This document shows, piece by piece, positions 36,509 to 54,071 of a stretch of 64,000 bases of DNA (position 1 is the first letter of the stretch; each line of letters starts with the position of its first letter). The DNA comes from Kofleriaceae bacterium (lineage in GTDB: Bacteria; Myxococcota_A; Polyangia; Haliangiales; Haliangiaceae): assembly GCA_020633495.1 (NCBI GenBank), contig JACKDR010000016.1, positions 1 through 64,000 on the forward strand, in the 5' to 3' direction. Made by a program: the position numbers and the translations under genes. The notes below the pieces were generated by a model. The model had not been told where the DNA came from, did no database searches, and saw only the letters and a list, made by a program, of their open reading frames with translations.

Positions 36509-39262
36509 TCAATCCGCGGGCAACGGTTTCATGGCGGGCACCGTCGCGGTGTGGGTCTGCTGATCCGGAGACGCGGCCACCGTGACCTGATCGCAGTAGA
36601 CGTCGAGCTTGTCCAGGTTCTCTTGCAGCCGCTGCTGGAACTGCATGTCGGCGAGGCTGCCGTTGATGGGCAGCGTGCACTCGGTGTAGCCGCCGGCGAT
36701 CAGCTTCTCGAACTTGGGGAACTGGTCGCCGCCCATCCAGAAGCCCATGCCGGCGGCGTCGCCGTGCAGGAACCGGTCGACGATGTCCTGCGCGGTGCGG
36801 GCGCCGACCACGCCGCGGAACAGGAACACCTGGGCGGCGTCGGGCTTGGAGTTGCCGCGCCCCTTCACCTCCACGGTGAGGGTGATCGTGCCCACCGGGA
36901 TCTCGATCGTGACCTCGCTCCGCTGGCCGGCCTTGACCGTGACGTCGGTGCTGCCGCTGGTCATCTGGAAGTTCGCCATCTTCTGGGCGGTCAGCTTGTG
37001 CTGGCCCTCCGGCAGCTTGTCGATGACGAAGGTGCCGTCGGCGCCGGTCGCGACCACGACGACGTGGCCGGTCGAGGCCTCCGACGACGCCATGACCTGC
37101 GTGTTGGCGAGCGGCTCGCCCTCCATCACGACCTTGCCCGCGACCGAGCCGAAGCCGCGCAGCACCAGGCGCAGGTCGGTGACGTGGTCGGTGCCCGCCG
37201 CCAGCGCGATCGAGTCCGAGCGGCCGCGGTCCGGGTGCTCGGCCATCACCGCGCCGGCCTTCTCGGTGGCGCCGACCACCACGAACCGGCCCTCGGCGTC
37301 GGTGGTGACGGCGTGGACGCCCATCATGTCCTGGATGGCCTGGCTGTTGCCGCCCTGGCCGCCCTCGCTGAACAGGATCGTGCCGACCATGACCCGCGCG
37401 CCCTCGACCGGGTTGCCGCCGTCGTCGACGACCACGCCCGCGACCCGGCGCCCCTCCTTCACCGTCAGCGTGCCGAGGTCCTTGATCTTGCCGGCCTCGA
37501 CGACGACGCCGCGCTGGATCAGCTCGGCGAAGTCCGGGCCCCGGACGTGCAGGTCGTAGCTGCCGGGCGCCAGATCGTGGACCTCGAGGTGGCCGTCGCG
37601 CACCGGGCTGGCCGGCATGACGCCGATCGCGACCATCGCCAGCTTCGGGGTCGAGCCGTCGGCCATCGCGATCGTGGCCTCGATGCCGCCGGGCGCGGGC
37701 AGGACGATGCGGACGTCGTGATCGCCGGGCTTGGCCGGCGTGCCTTCGGTCCGGTAGATCTGCTGCACCGCGGTGGTCCGTGACGCCCACAGCCGGTACT
37801 TGCCGTCGGGCAGGCCGCGCAGCCGGAACGCGCCGCCGCCGTCGGTGGTGGTCGCGGTCAGGCCGGCGAACGCCAGGTCCTCGAGCTGCTCGCGATCGCC
37901 GCCGCCGAAGAAGTCGGTGAACGCCGAGACCTGGGCCTCGGCCACCGGATCGCCGTTGCCGTCGACGACGACGCCGCTGATCGTGCCGGTGACGTCGAGC
38001 ACAAGCTCGACGCCCTCGACGGTGCCGGTGGTGGTGAGGTCGACGTCGACGATCTGCGACGCCGCGTCCGACGACTCGCCGCGGACCCGCGCCGCGGTGC
38101 GGGGCAGGCCGGTGACCGCGAAGACACCCTGGTCGTCGGCGGTGGTCGACCGCGTGCCGCCGCCGAAGCCGCCGCGGGGGCCGCCCTGGGGATCCTTGCC
38201 GGCGACCTCGACCGTCGCGAACGCGGCGGGCTGGTGGTCGGCGGTGACGACGCGACCGCGGACGATGCCGCCGGCGGGCAAGACGACGCGGACGTCCTCC
38301 TTGGGGCTGACGCCGTCGAGCGAGATGATCTCGGACAGCCCGGGGGCGTGGTCGAGATCGCGGGCCGCGACCAGGTACGAGCCCGCGGCCACCGCGACGA
38401 ACCGGAACCCGCCGTCGTCGTCGGACACCGCGCTGTCGGCGTCGAGCGCCCACGGCGCGCCGGCGTCCTTGATCGTCACGACCGCGCCGGCGACGCCGGC
38501 GCCGGCCTCGTCGACGACCTTGCCGGCGAGCGCCGCGCCCTTGCGCAGCGCCACCGACACCTCCTGCGCCGAGCCGGCGACGCCGATCGACGAGAACGTC
38601 GTGACCGGGGCGAACCCGGAGGCGCGCACCTTGATGCCGGTGAAGCCCCCGCCCAGGCCACCGAACGCGGCGACGCCGTCGCCGCCGGTGGTCTGGCTGG
38701 GCTCGTCCATCTCGGTCAGCGTGACGGTGGCGCCGGCGATCGCCTCGCCGCTCGACTCGTCCGAGACCCGGACCGTGAGCTTGGCGCCCTGGCGCAGCCG
38801 GATGACGACCGGCTCGGCGCCCGGCGCCAGCGCGTACGACACCGGGCCGCCGACGGTGTCGCCGGCCCGCGCCGACAGGGTGTAGGCGCGGGGCAGGAGC
38901 TTGTCGAAGGCGAACGTGCCGTCGCCCTCGGTGGTCGCGCTGCGCGGCGGCTGGCTGGTGATCCACACCTTGGCGCCGGCGACCGGCTGCTCGTCCTCGC
39001 CGAGGACCTGGCCCTCGAGCCGCAGCGGGCCGTCGGGATCGGGCCGGCTGAGGCGCGCCTGCAGGTCGCGCTCGGGGATCGCGCGGTCCGGGGCGTCGTT
39101 GACGACCTCGTGGCGCGGATCGACGGTGGCGCGCTCGGGGCCGCTGCCGACGGGCGCGGCCGGCTTGGCCTTGCCGCCGCCGCCGCGGAAGGCCAGGAGG
39201 TAGACGGCGACCGCCGCGATCAGGGCGGCGATCGTGGCGAGGACGAGGTGCTTGCGCTGCAT
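36509..39262 (-). CDS. large membrane-anchored protein of carboxypeptidase-regulatory-like repeats
   Basis: 917 residues. An N-terminal membrane anchor (VLATIAALIAAVAVYLLAF) leads through an Ala/Pro/Lys linker to a series of about seven Ig-like beta domains. Each has the CarboxypepD_reg pattern, such as GQVLGEDEQPVAGAKVWITS, GKVVDEAGAGVAGAVVTIKD, GVVVDGNGDPVAEAQVSAF and GVVVDDGGNPVEGARVMVG, followed by DDDGGFRF or TDAEGRFVV. These domains occur in surface and TonB-linked proteins and usually mediate binding or spacing. The final 130 residues are different (AAQVFLFRGVVGARTAQDIV, ending MKPLPAD). It probably projects into the periplasm. No enzyme motif is present. The following outer-membrane barrel gene suggests an envelope role. 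Confidence 0.82.
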   Translation of the reverse strand: MQRKHLVLATIAALIAAVAVYLLAFRGGGGKAKPAAPVGSGPERATVDPRHEVVNDAPDRAIPERDLQARLSRPDPDGPLRLEGQVLGEDEQPVAGAKVWITSQPPRSATTEGDGTFAFDKLLPRAYTLSARAGDTVGGPVSYALAPGAEPVVIRLRQGAKLTVRVSDESSGEAIAGATVTLTEMDEPSQTTGGDGVAAFGGLGGGFTGIKVRASGFAPVTTFSSIGVAGSAQEVSVALRKGAALAGKVVDEAGAGVAGAVVTIKDAGAPWALDADSAVSDDDGGFRFVAVAAGSYLVAARDLDHAPGLSEIISLDGVSPKEDVRVVLPAGGIVRGRVVTADHQPAAFATVEVAGKDPQGGPRGGFGGGTRSTTADDQGVFAVTGLPRTAARVRGESSDAASQIVDVDLTTTGTVEGVELVLDVTGTISGVVVDGNGDPVAEAQVSAFTDFFGGGDREQLEDLAFAGLTATTTDGGGAFRLRGLPDGKYRLWASRTTAVQQIYRTEGTPAKPGDHDVRIVLPAPGGIEATIAMADGSTPKLAMVAIGVMPASPVRDGHLEVHDLAPGSYDLHVRGPDFAELIQRGVVVEAGKIKDLGTLTVKEGRRVAGVVVDDGGNPVEGARVMVGTILFSEGGQGGNSQAIQDMMGVHAVTTDAEGRFVVVGATEKAGAVMAEHPDRGRSDSIALAAGTDHVTDLRLVLRGFGSVAGKVVMEGEPLANTQVMASSEASTGHVVVVATGADGTFVIDKLPEGQHKLTAQKMANFQMTSGSTDVTVKAGQRSEVTIEIPVGTITLTVEVKGRGNSKPDAAQVFLFRGVVGARTAQDIVDRFLHGDAAGMGFWMGGDQFPKFEKLIAGGYTECTLPINGSLADMQFQQRLQENLDKLDVYCDQVTVAASPDQQTHTATVPAMKPLPAD

Positions 39263-39346
39263 GGGGCTCCGATGCTTCGACGGCGAACCGGGGGGCGTCC
39301 AAAGGGTATTCCGGAACCGCCGGATGGCACGCCCCGGCGACGCCGC

Positions 39347-39368
39347 GACGCGGGTGCGACGCGGGTGC
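39347..39368. repeat. 11-bp direct repeat near the pruA end
   Basis: GACGCGGGTGC is repeated exactly at 39347-39357 and 39358-39368, with a degenerate third unit after. It lies 24 nt past the pruA stop, between pruA and the repeat-domain gene on the same strand. Confidence 0.5.
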
Positions 39369-39391
39369 GACGCCGGCCTGCGGCCCCAGCG

Positions 39392-41023
39392 CTACGCCTC
39401 GCGCAGGAACGGGTAGCGCCAGTCGGTGGGCGGCACGAAGGTCTCCTTGATCGTGCGCGCCGCGACGAAGCGCAGCAGGTTGAGCGCCGAGCCGGCCTTG
39501 TCGTCGGTGCCCGAGGCGCGGGCGCCGCCGAACGGCTGCTGCCCGACCACCGCGCCGGTCGGCTTGTCGTTGACGTAGAAGTTGCCGGCGGCGTGGCGCA
39601 GGGCGCCGCTGGCCTCGACGATCGCGCCGCGGTCGCGGGCGAAGACCGCGCCGGTCAGCGCGTACGGCGAGGTCGCGTCGACGACCCGCAGCATCTCGGA
39701 CCACGCGGCGTCGGGGTAGACGTGGACCGTGACGATCGGGCCGAACAGCTCGTCGCGCATCAGCCGCACGCCCGGGTCGTCGGTGGTGATCAGCGTCGGC
39801 CGCACGAACCAGCCCTCGCGGCCGTCGGTCTGGCCACCGGCGCGGATCGCCATGCCCGGGGTCTCGCGGGCCTCGGCGATCGCCGCGGCGTGGCGGTCGA
39901 ACGCGGCCTGCTTGATGACCGCGCCCATGAAGTTCGAGAAGTCGGCGACGTCGCCGACCTTCAGGGCGTCGATCGTCGCGATCAGCTCGTCCTCGATCTG
40001 CGCCCACACGCTGCGCGCCACGTACACCCGCGACGCCGCGGAGCACTTCTGGCCCTGGAACTCGAAGGCGCCGCGGACGATCGCGGTCGCGACCGCCTGC
40101 GGGTCCGCCGACGGGTGGGCGACGATGAAGTCCTTGCCGCCGGTCTCGCCGACCAGGCGCGGGAAGCTCTTGTAGCGGTCGAGGTTGGCGGCGGTGCGCT
40201 TCCACAGCGACCGGAACACCTCGGTCGAGCCGGTGAAGTGCAGCGCCGCGAAGTCGGGGTGGTCGACGAACATCGGCGCCAGCTCGTGGCCGAACCCGGG
40301 GACGAAGTTGATCACGCCCGGCGGCAGGCCGGCCTCCTCGAGCAGCCGGTAGGTGTGCCAGGCCGCGACCATCTGGCTCTCCGACGGCTTCCAGATCACC
40401 GTGTTGCCCATCAGCGCCGACGCGGTCGGCAGGTTGCCGGCGATCGCGGTGAAGTTGAACGGCGTCAGCGCCAGCGTGAAGCCCTCGAGCGGCCGCAGGT
40501 CGGTCTGGTTCCACACGCCCGGGCTGCTGATCGGCTGCTGCCGGTACAGCTGGTCGGCGAAGTGGACGTTGAACCGCCAGAAGTCGATCAGCTCGCAGGC
40601 GGCGTCGATCTCGGCCTGGTGCGCGGTCTTCGACTGCCCGGCCATGGTCGCGGCGTTGAGCGTGTCGCGCCAGGTCGTCGCCAGCAGCTCGGCGGCGCGC
40701 AGGAACACCGCGGCGCGATCCTCCCAGCGCATCGTCGCCCACTCGCGGCGGGCGTCGGCGGCGGCGCGGACCGCGCGCTCGGCGACGTCGGCGTCGGCGC
40801 AGTGGAAGTGGCCGAGGACGTGGCGGTGCCGGTGCGGCATGACCACCGGCTCGAGCCGGCCGGTCGTGACCCGCTCGCCGCCGATCACGCACGGGATCTC
40901 GACCGTCTCCTTGGAGATCCGCTCGAGGGCGGCCTTGAGGCGGGCCTTCTCGGGGGAGCCGGGGCCGTAGCCCAGGACCGGCTCGTTGACGGGGGTGGGA
41001 ACGTTGAGCGCCGCGTCGAGCAT
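39392..41023 (-). CDS. pruA: 1-pyrroline-5-carboxylate dehydrogenase
   Basis: 543 residues, an NAD-dependent aldehyde dehydrogenase that oxidises glutamate-gamma-semialdehyde to glutamate, the second step of proline (and ornithine/arginine) breakdown. The length and the N-terminus (VPTPVNEPVLGYGPGSPEKA) fit the stand-alone, animal ALDH4A1-like form rather than the bifunctional PutA. The active site is intact: LTPFNFTAIAGNL, the catalytic Glu in LVGETGGKDF, and the nucleophilic Cys in FQGQKCSAASRVYV. C-terminal PFGGARASGTDDKAGS is also conserved. It lies 94 nt downstream of arginine decarboxylase on the same strand; a hairpin between them argues for separate transcripts. No proline dehydrogenase gene is in the window. 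Confidence 0.95.
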   Translation of the reverse strand: MLDAALNVPTPVNEPVLGYGPGSPEKARLKAALERISKETVEIPCVIGGERVTTGRLEPVVMPHRHRHVLGHFHCADADVAERAVRAAADARREWATMRWEDRAAVFLRAAELLATTWRDTLNAATMAGQSKTAHQAEIDAACELIDFWRFNVHFADQLYRQQPISSPGVWNQTDLRPLEGFTLALTPFNFTAIAGNLPTASALMGNTVIWKPSESQMVAAWHTYRLLEEAGLPPGVINFVPGFGHELAPMFVDHPDFAALHFTGSTEVFRSLWKRTAANLDRYKSFPRLVGETGGKDFIVAHPSADPQAVATAIVRGAFEFQGQKCSAASRVYVARSVWAQIEDELIATIDALKVGDVADFSNFMGAVIKQAAFDRHAAAIAEARETPGMAIRAGGQTDGREGWFVRPTLITTDDPGVRLMRDELFGPIVTVHVYPDAAWSEMLRVVDATSPYALTGAVFARDRGAIVEASGALRHAAGNFYVNDKPTGAVVGQQPFGGARASGTDDKAGSALNLLRFVAARTIKETFVPPTDWRYPFLREA

Positions 41024-41088
41024 GGGCGCGTCTTACCACGAACGCGGCTCAGGCCACGCCCGCGGGCGGCGACGAGTGGCGCGCCGCG

Positions 41089-41106
41089 GGGCGCCGCGCG
41101 GCGCCC
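41089..41106. terminator. perfect 18-bp palindrome after speA
   Basis: GGGCGCCGC is followed at once by GCGGCGCCC, 12 nt past the end of the speA frame on the minus strand. It is a probable terminator hairpin, without a T run. Confidence 0.5.
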
Positions 41107-41117
41107 GCCGCGCGCGG

Positions 41118-43061
<1,944 letters not shown>

Positions 43062-43232
43062 CTCGATCCAGCGGATACGGAATTTTCGACCCGAGCGCAA
43101 TGGAAAACGTCGAGGATCCCGAAGCTTTCCAGGGGACTCCCGGCCCCGGCGCGGTCGCGACGCAGATGTCACCGAGGTCGGGTCAAGGCTTGCCGCGGCG
43201 GGCCTTTTCGATCAGCATGGCTCCCTTCGGCC

Positions 43233-45728
<2,496 letters not shown>

Positions 45729-45731
45729 GGC

Positions 45732-48863
<3,132 letters not shown>

Positions 48864-48968
48864 CGGAGGACCTCACGGTATGCTCGCTCACGTCGGGTTG
48901 CACCCCGGGGAGCGACCGCGCATCCTCGTCCGGTTGCCGACGGAGCCACGCTCCGGAAAGGAATCCCG

Positions 48969-50990
48969 ATGAGACGTTCGATCCTGTGGAGCCTGGCGCT
49001 GTCCGGCCTGGCGCTCACCGCGTGCAGCAAGAAGGACGCGGACAAGAGCAAGGCCGCCGCCCCCAGCGGCAGCGCGGCCGATCCGGCCAAGCCCGGCGAT
49101 CCGGCCAAGCCCGCCGACCCCACGACGCCGGCGGCCGACGCCGCGGCCGATCCGGTGGCCGCCGCGGGCGTCGAGGCCGGCGGCATCGAGCGCGACGCCG
49201 CCGAGGGCCCCGCCGCGGTGCTGAGCGCCGCCGACGGCACCGTCGAGGTCCGCCGCGTCGGCGAGCCCGAGTTCGCCGCCGCCGCCGCCGACACCGCCCT
49301 GTACCCCGGCGACGAGGTTCGCACCGGCGAGGGCGGCAGCGCCCAGATCACGCTGGCCGACGAGTCGGTCATCGAGGTCGCCGAGGTGTCGACGATCGGC
49401 ATCGGCAGCCGCGACGGCTCCGCCGATCCGACGTCGTCGGCCGCGGTGCTGGCCGGCCTGGCCCGCTTCACGGTGACGCCTCGCGCGCCCGGCGAGGGCG
49501 CGTTCCGCGTCTACACGCCGGCGGGCGTGGTCATGACCAAGGGCACGGTCTACGGCATCGGCGTCGCCGCCAGCGGCCAGGCCCGCATCGGCGTCGAGAG
49601 CGGCATGGTCGACGTCGTCGGCCTCGCCGACGTCGCGGCGCCGCCGATCGAGGTCGAGGGCGGCCACGCCGCGGCGATGTCGTGGGACGGCAAGGTCGCG
49701 TCGCCGTCGCCGTGGACCGACGACGACTGGGGCAGCTGGCGCGACGACGCCGACGCCTCGGTCGATCTGAAGACGGTCTTCGACACCCACGCCACCGCGC
49801 TGGGCAGCCTGGCCACCGCGCTGGCCTCGGCCTACGCCGATCTCGACGGCCAGATCACCGCGTACGGCGACTTCGAGGCCAAGGCGGCGGCCGCCGCCGA
49901 CGCCGACAAGCCCGCCGACTACGAGGCGGCCCTGCCCGAGGGCAGCGCGTCGATCGACGCGTCGTTCGGCGTCGCCGGCGACATCGAGGCGATGACCTGG
50001 GCCTACGCCGGGCGCGCCGAGCTGGCCGCCGAGCTGGCGGCGCGGCACCCCGACGAGGCCAAGCCGCACTGGAAGGTGGTCGCGCCCCACGTCGACGCCG
50101 CGGTGCTGTGGCCCAAGCGCTTCGAGGTCACCGCCGCGACCACGCTCGAGCCGCTGCGCGTGCAGTACTACGTCCACCACCCGCGGGGCCGCGCCCGCGC
50201 CGACCTGGTCGGCGTCGCGGTGCCCGAGTTCTACGCCAAGGTCGAGCCGCCCGAGGTCGACGAGGTCAAGGTCCGCGCCCGGGTCCGCACCCACACGTGG
50301 AAGCGTCCCCAGGTGATCGTCAAGGTGCAGCCGCGGCCGGTGTGGATCGCGACCCCGCAGGCCGACTGGAAGGTGAAGGTCAAGGTGAAGCCGGCGCCGG
50401 CGCGTGCCAAGGTCCGCTGGTACGTGCGGCCGCCCAAGGTCCGCGCCACCGCGATGGTCGGCGTCGAGGTCAAGGCGCCGGTGGTGCCCACGGTCAAGGT
50501 CGTGGCCAAGGCGCCGCGCGCCAAGGTCCGCGTCCACGGCGACGCCGCGGTCAAGGTCACGGTCGGCGGTCGCATCAAGGTGCGCGCGCCGGATCTCGAC
50601 GCCGCCGCCAGGGCCCGCGCCGCGGTCAAGCTCGAGGGCGGCGTCATGGTCCGCGACCACCGTCGCCACGGCGCCGACGCCGCGGCCGGCGTCGACGTCC
50701 AGGTCCGCGACCACCGCGACGACGTCGCGGTGCCGGCCGCCGACGTCGACGTCAAGGTCCGCGATCACCGCGACGACGCGGTCAAGGCGACCGGCGAGAT
50801 CAAGGGCGGCGTCGACGTCAAGGTGCGCGACCACCGCGGCGACGCCAAGGACGTCGACGTCAAGGTGCGCGATCGCCGCGACGACGCCAAGGGCAAGGTC
50901 GACGTCAAGGTGAAGGGCAAGGTGAAGGTCGAGACCCCGAAGGTCGACGTCAAGGTCAAGGTCAAGGGCGGCGTCAAGGTCGGCAGGTGA
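48969..50990 (+). CDS. FecR-domain lipoprotein with Lys/Arg-rich VKVRDHRDD tail
   Basis: 673 residues from ATG 48969, with AAAGGAA upstream. The signal peptide ends in a lipobox (LSGLALTACSKK), then a Lys/Ala/Pro linker. Residues about 85-215 carry a FecR domain (YPGDEVRTGEGGSAQITLAD, FRVYTPAGVVMTKGTVYGIG), which in other proteins senses or binds at the envelope. A helical middle region follows. From about residue 400 the protein is strongly basic and beta-patterned (VKVRARVRTHTWKRPQVIVK, WKVKVKVKPAPARAKVRWYV). It ends with five VxVRDHRDD-like repeats and VDVKVKVKGGVKVGR. It is divergent from the Ser/Thr kinase gene, so a signalling pair is possible. The basic tail could bind polyanions such as LPS, exopolysaccharide or DNA. 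This is inference. Confidence 0.8.
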   Translation: MRRSILWSLALSGLALTACSKKDADKSKAAAPSGSAADPAKPGDPAKPADPTTPAADAAADPVAAAGVEAGGIERDAAEGPAAVLSAADGTVEVRRVGEPEFAAAAADTALYPGDEVRTGEGGSAQITLADESVIEVAEVSTIGIGSRDGSADPTSSAAVLAGLARFTVTPRAPGEGAFRVYTPAGVVMTKGTVYGIGVAASGQARIGVESGMVDVVGLADVAAPPIEVEGGHAAAMSWDGKVASPSPWTDDDWGSWRDDADASVDLKTVFDTHATALGSLATALASAYADLDGQITAYGDFEAKAAAAADADKPADYEAALPEGSASIDASFGVAGDIEAMTWAYAGRAELAAELAARHPDEAKPHWKVVAPHVDAAVLWPKRFEVTAATTLEPLRVQYYVHHPRGRARADLVGVAVPEFYAKVEPPEVDEVKVRARVRTHTWKRPQVIVKVQPRPVWIATPQADWKVKVKVKPAPARAKVRWYVRPPKVRATAMVGVEVKAPVVPTVKVVAKAPRAKVRVHGDAAVKVTVGGRIKVRAPDLDAAARARAAVKLEGGVMVRDHRRHGADAAAGVDVQVRDHRDDVAVPAADVDVKVRDHRDDAVKATGEIKGGVDVKVRDHRGDAKDVDVKVRDRRDDAKGKVDVKVKGKVKVETPKVDVKVKVKGGVKVGR

Positions 50991-51002
50991 GCCGGTGACC
51001 GG

Positions 51003-51026
51003 CCGCGGCGCCGCGTGGCGCCGCGG
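51003..51026. terminator. bidirectional terminator hairpin
   Basis: CCGCGGCGCC-GCGT-GGCGCCGCGG is a perfect 10-bp stem with a 4-nt loop between the converging FecR and MBL genes. It has no T run. Confidence 0.6.
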
Positions 51027-51046
51027 CGGTCGTCGGGGCGGCCGCG

Positions 51047-51931
51047 CTACCGCGGCGTGCCGTCGTCGTCGGTCGCCGGCCGCAGGTTGATCGGCACCCG
51101 CAGGTAGCGGACGCCGTTGGCGTGCGCCGCCGGCAGGCGGCCGCCGGCGACGTTGACCTGGATGCTCGGCCACAAGAGCCGCGGCGCCGCCAGGCTCTGG
51201 TCGCGGGTCGTCCGCAGCTTCACGAAGTCGGCGCGCGCGGTCGATGCGCGCAGCTGCGGGTTGCGCTCCTTCGACGCGCCGATCGTGGTCTGCCAGCGGA
51301 CCTCGCGGCCGCCCGGCTGGTAGTCGTGGCCGACGAAGACGCGGGTCGCGTCGGGCAGCTTGTAGAGGCGCTGGATCGAGTCGTAGAGCGCGTCGGCCGA
51401 GCCGGCCGGGAAGTCGCAGCGGCCGGTGCCGTAGTCCTCGGTGAACAGCGCGTCGCCGGTGAAGATGGCGTCGCCGACCTGGTAGGTGACGCAGGCCGGC
51501 GTGTGGCCCGGCGTCGCGAGGACGCCGACCCGGAGGGTCCCGGCCTCGACGACCTGGTCGTCGGCGAGCAGCAGATCGAACTGGCTGCCGTCGGCCGCGA
51601 AGTCGGGGCCGAGATCGAGCAGGCCCTGGAAGGTGGCCTGGACGGCGCGGATGCGCTCGCCGATGCCGACGCGGGCGTCGAGCCGGCGCGCCAGCCAGCG
51701 CGCCGCGGTCAGGTGATCGGCGTGGGCGTGGGTCTCGAGGACGAGGTGGACCCGCAGACCGTGGTCCTGGACGTAGGCCAGGATCCGCTCGGCCGACGCC
51801 GTCGAGGTCTTCGAGCCGATCGGGTCGAAGTCGAGGACCGGGTCGATGATGATCGCGTCCTTGCTGGTCGGATCGAGGACGACGTACGTCAGGGTGTAGG
51901 TGTCGGGGTCGAAGAAGGGCTCGATGTGCAT
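51047..51931 (-). CDS. ETHE1/Blh-like MBL-fold hydrolase (persulfide dioxygenase type)
   Basis: 294 residues from ATG 51931 (MHIEPFFDPDTYTLTYVVL), with GGAGGCGACC just upstream; the longer frame to 51988 is discarded. Metal motifs are ETHAHADHLTAARWL, VLATPGHTPACVTY, TGDALFTEDYGTGRCDFPAG and VFVGHDYQPGG. This set, with DYGTGRCDFP, is typical of the ETHE1/Blh group, mononuclear iron enzymes that oxidise glutathione persulfide to sulfite. The C-terminal extension of about 70 residues (EVRWQTTIGASKERNPQLRA) also matches that group. No rhodanese or regulator gene sits beside it. The cytoplasm is the likely location. Confidence 0.9.
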   Translation of the reverse strand: MHIEPFFDPDTYTLTYVVLDPTSKDAIIIDPVLDFDPIGSKTSTASAERILAYVQDHGLRVHLVLETHAHADHLTAARWLARRLDARVGIGERIRAVQATFQGLLDLGPDFAADGSQFDLLLADDQVVEAGTLRVGVLATPGHTPACVTYQVGDAIFTGDALFTEDYGTGRCDFPAGSADALYDSIQRLYKLPDATRVFVGHDYQPGGREVRWQTTIGASKERNPQLRASTARADFVKLRTTRDQSLAAPRLLWPSIQVNVAGGRLPAAHANGVRYLRVPINLRPATDDDGTPR

Positions 51932-52005
51932 GGTCGCCTCCACGACGGCCCATGAAGCATCGCGCGTGCCAGGGCAACCCCCTGTCACGACGGCGGTTTG
52001 CCCGG

Positions 52006-52070
52006 ACGTTTCGCGGCCGCTGAAACGTGGTGCAACGGGCCGCGCATCGGTTGCGCGAATCCTCGCAACC
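52006..52070. other. two stem-loops in the gap before the MBL gene
   Basis: ACGTTTC-(9 nt)-GAAACGT (52006-52028) and GGTTGCG-(8 nt)-CGCAACC (52049-52070) are two perfect 7-bp stems. They lie in the 181-bp region between the MBL gene start and the end of the transpeptidase gene. The stretch is AT-richer than average. It could be a 5' leader structure or a small RNA. No open frame is supported here. Confidence 0.45.
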
Positions 52071-52087
52071 GGCGCGGCGCGGTGAAA

Positions 52088-52107
52088 CGCGCGGCCCGGG
52101 CCGCGCG
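52088..52107. terminator. perfect 20-bp palindrome after the L,D-transpeptidase-like gene
   Basis: CGCGCGGCCC is followed by its reverse complement GGGCCGCGCG, a few nt past the stop of the minus-strand gene. It is a probable 3' hairpin without a T run. Confidence 0.5.
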
Positions 52108-52112
52108 CGCCG

Positions 52113-52980
52113 TCACGACGCCGGCAGGTGCCACGCCGCCGCGAGCGCGGCGCGCTCGGTCGCGGGCAGCAGCACGTAGATCGCGCCGGGGCGGAGCCAG
52201 CCGATCAGGTCCTCGAGATCGGCGAGCGGCATCGCGGTGCAGCCGGCGGTGACGCCGTCGGCGTCGCGCCACACGTGCAGGAAGATGCAGCTGCCGCCGC
52301 CGGGGCGCGGCGCCGCCTCGTCGTCGCCGTGGCTGGCGTGGTTGTGATCGACTTCGATCAGGCGCCGGTACAGGTCGTCGTCGCGGCGCATCTCCTCGGC
52401 CGAGGTCCAGTCGACCGCCACGTCGCGGGCGTCGAGCACCTGGTTGTAGCGCCGCGACGCCGGATCGTCGACGCAGCGCCAGCCGTCGTCGACCTGCCGG
52501 TACGGCAGCGAGGTCCCGGCCGGCGGCCGCGGGTCGTAGCCGAACGCGCGCAGCAGCCGGAACGCGCCCGCCGGGGCGCGGCCGTCGCCCTCGTGCTTGA
52601 TCGGGCCGTCGCCGCCGCCGGCGGGGCGCCGGCGCCGTGCAGGCCGTCGCCCCAGGCCAGGCCGGCGCGACCCAGGACCGCGTCGATGGCGCCGCCGACC
52701 GGGCGCCACGGCGCGGTCGCGTCGGCGCGCTCGAAGCGCTGCAGGGTCGCGGCGGTGTCGTCCCAGCCGCCGCCGACGCCGAGCACCAGCTGGGTCGCGG
52801 TCGCGGGGATCGGCGACGTCACGGTCGCGGGCGCGGCGTCGCCCTCGGCTCCGGCGACGGCGCCGGGCGCGGCCACCGCGGCGTCGTGCGCCGCCGCCGC
52901 GCCGCGGCGCGGCTCGTGCCGGGACGCGCAGCCCGCGACCGCGATCGCGATCAGCGGCACCGCCGCGGCGAGCGCGCGCC

Positions 52981-52984
<4 letters not shown>
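52113..52984 (-). CDS. L,D-transpeptidase-like (YkuD) lipoprotein, apparent frameshift
   Basis: Two frames must be joined. The first begins with GTG 52984, overlapping the nadA stop (GTGA), with signal peptide VRRALAAAVPLIAIAVAGCAS and a domain including TQLVLGVGGGWDDTAATLQR and GLAWGDGLHGAGAP. From about 52620 coding moves to the frame containing GPIKHEGDGRAPAGAFRL, FLHVW and TAGCTAMP. That is the L,D-transpeptidase/YkuD fold, with the catalytic Cys in GCT and His in FLHVW. The join falls at a run of four C, and one extra C restores a single frame (roughly 290 residues). The protein would act on peptidoglycan or a related envelope polymer. It could be an inactive pseudogene or a sequencing error. 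Confidence 0.75.
52605..52640 (-). other. apparent frameshift site in the L,D-transpeptidase-like gene
   Basis: Coding shifts by one base (one missing, or two extra) near 52610-52630. The context is CGGCGCCCCGCCGGCGG on the minus strand. Restoring a fifth C in the CCCC run would join the two frames. Confidence 0.6.
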
Positions 52985-53997
<1,013 letters not shown>

Positions 53998-54071
53998 GTC
54001 GTATCACCTCCGGGTCGGGCTGGCAGCGGATCAGATGCCGCCGGCGACGCGCGGGTCGCGGCCGGCGCCGA

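Noticed and set aside
36483..41039. Open frame of 1518 codons on the minus strand
   Set aside because: It overlaps pruA and the repeat-domain gene in the wrong frame and is Arg/Gly/Ala-rich shadow sequence. The real genes have family motifs in the other frames.
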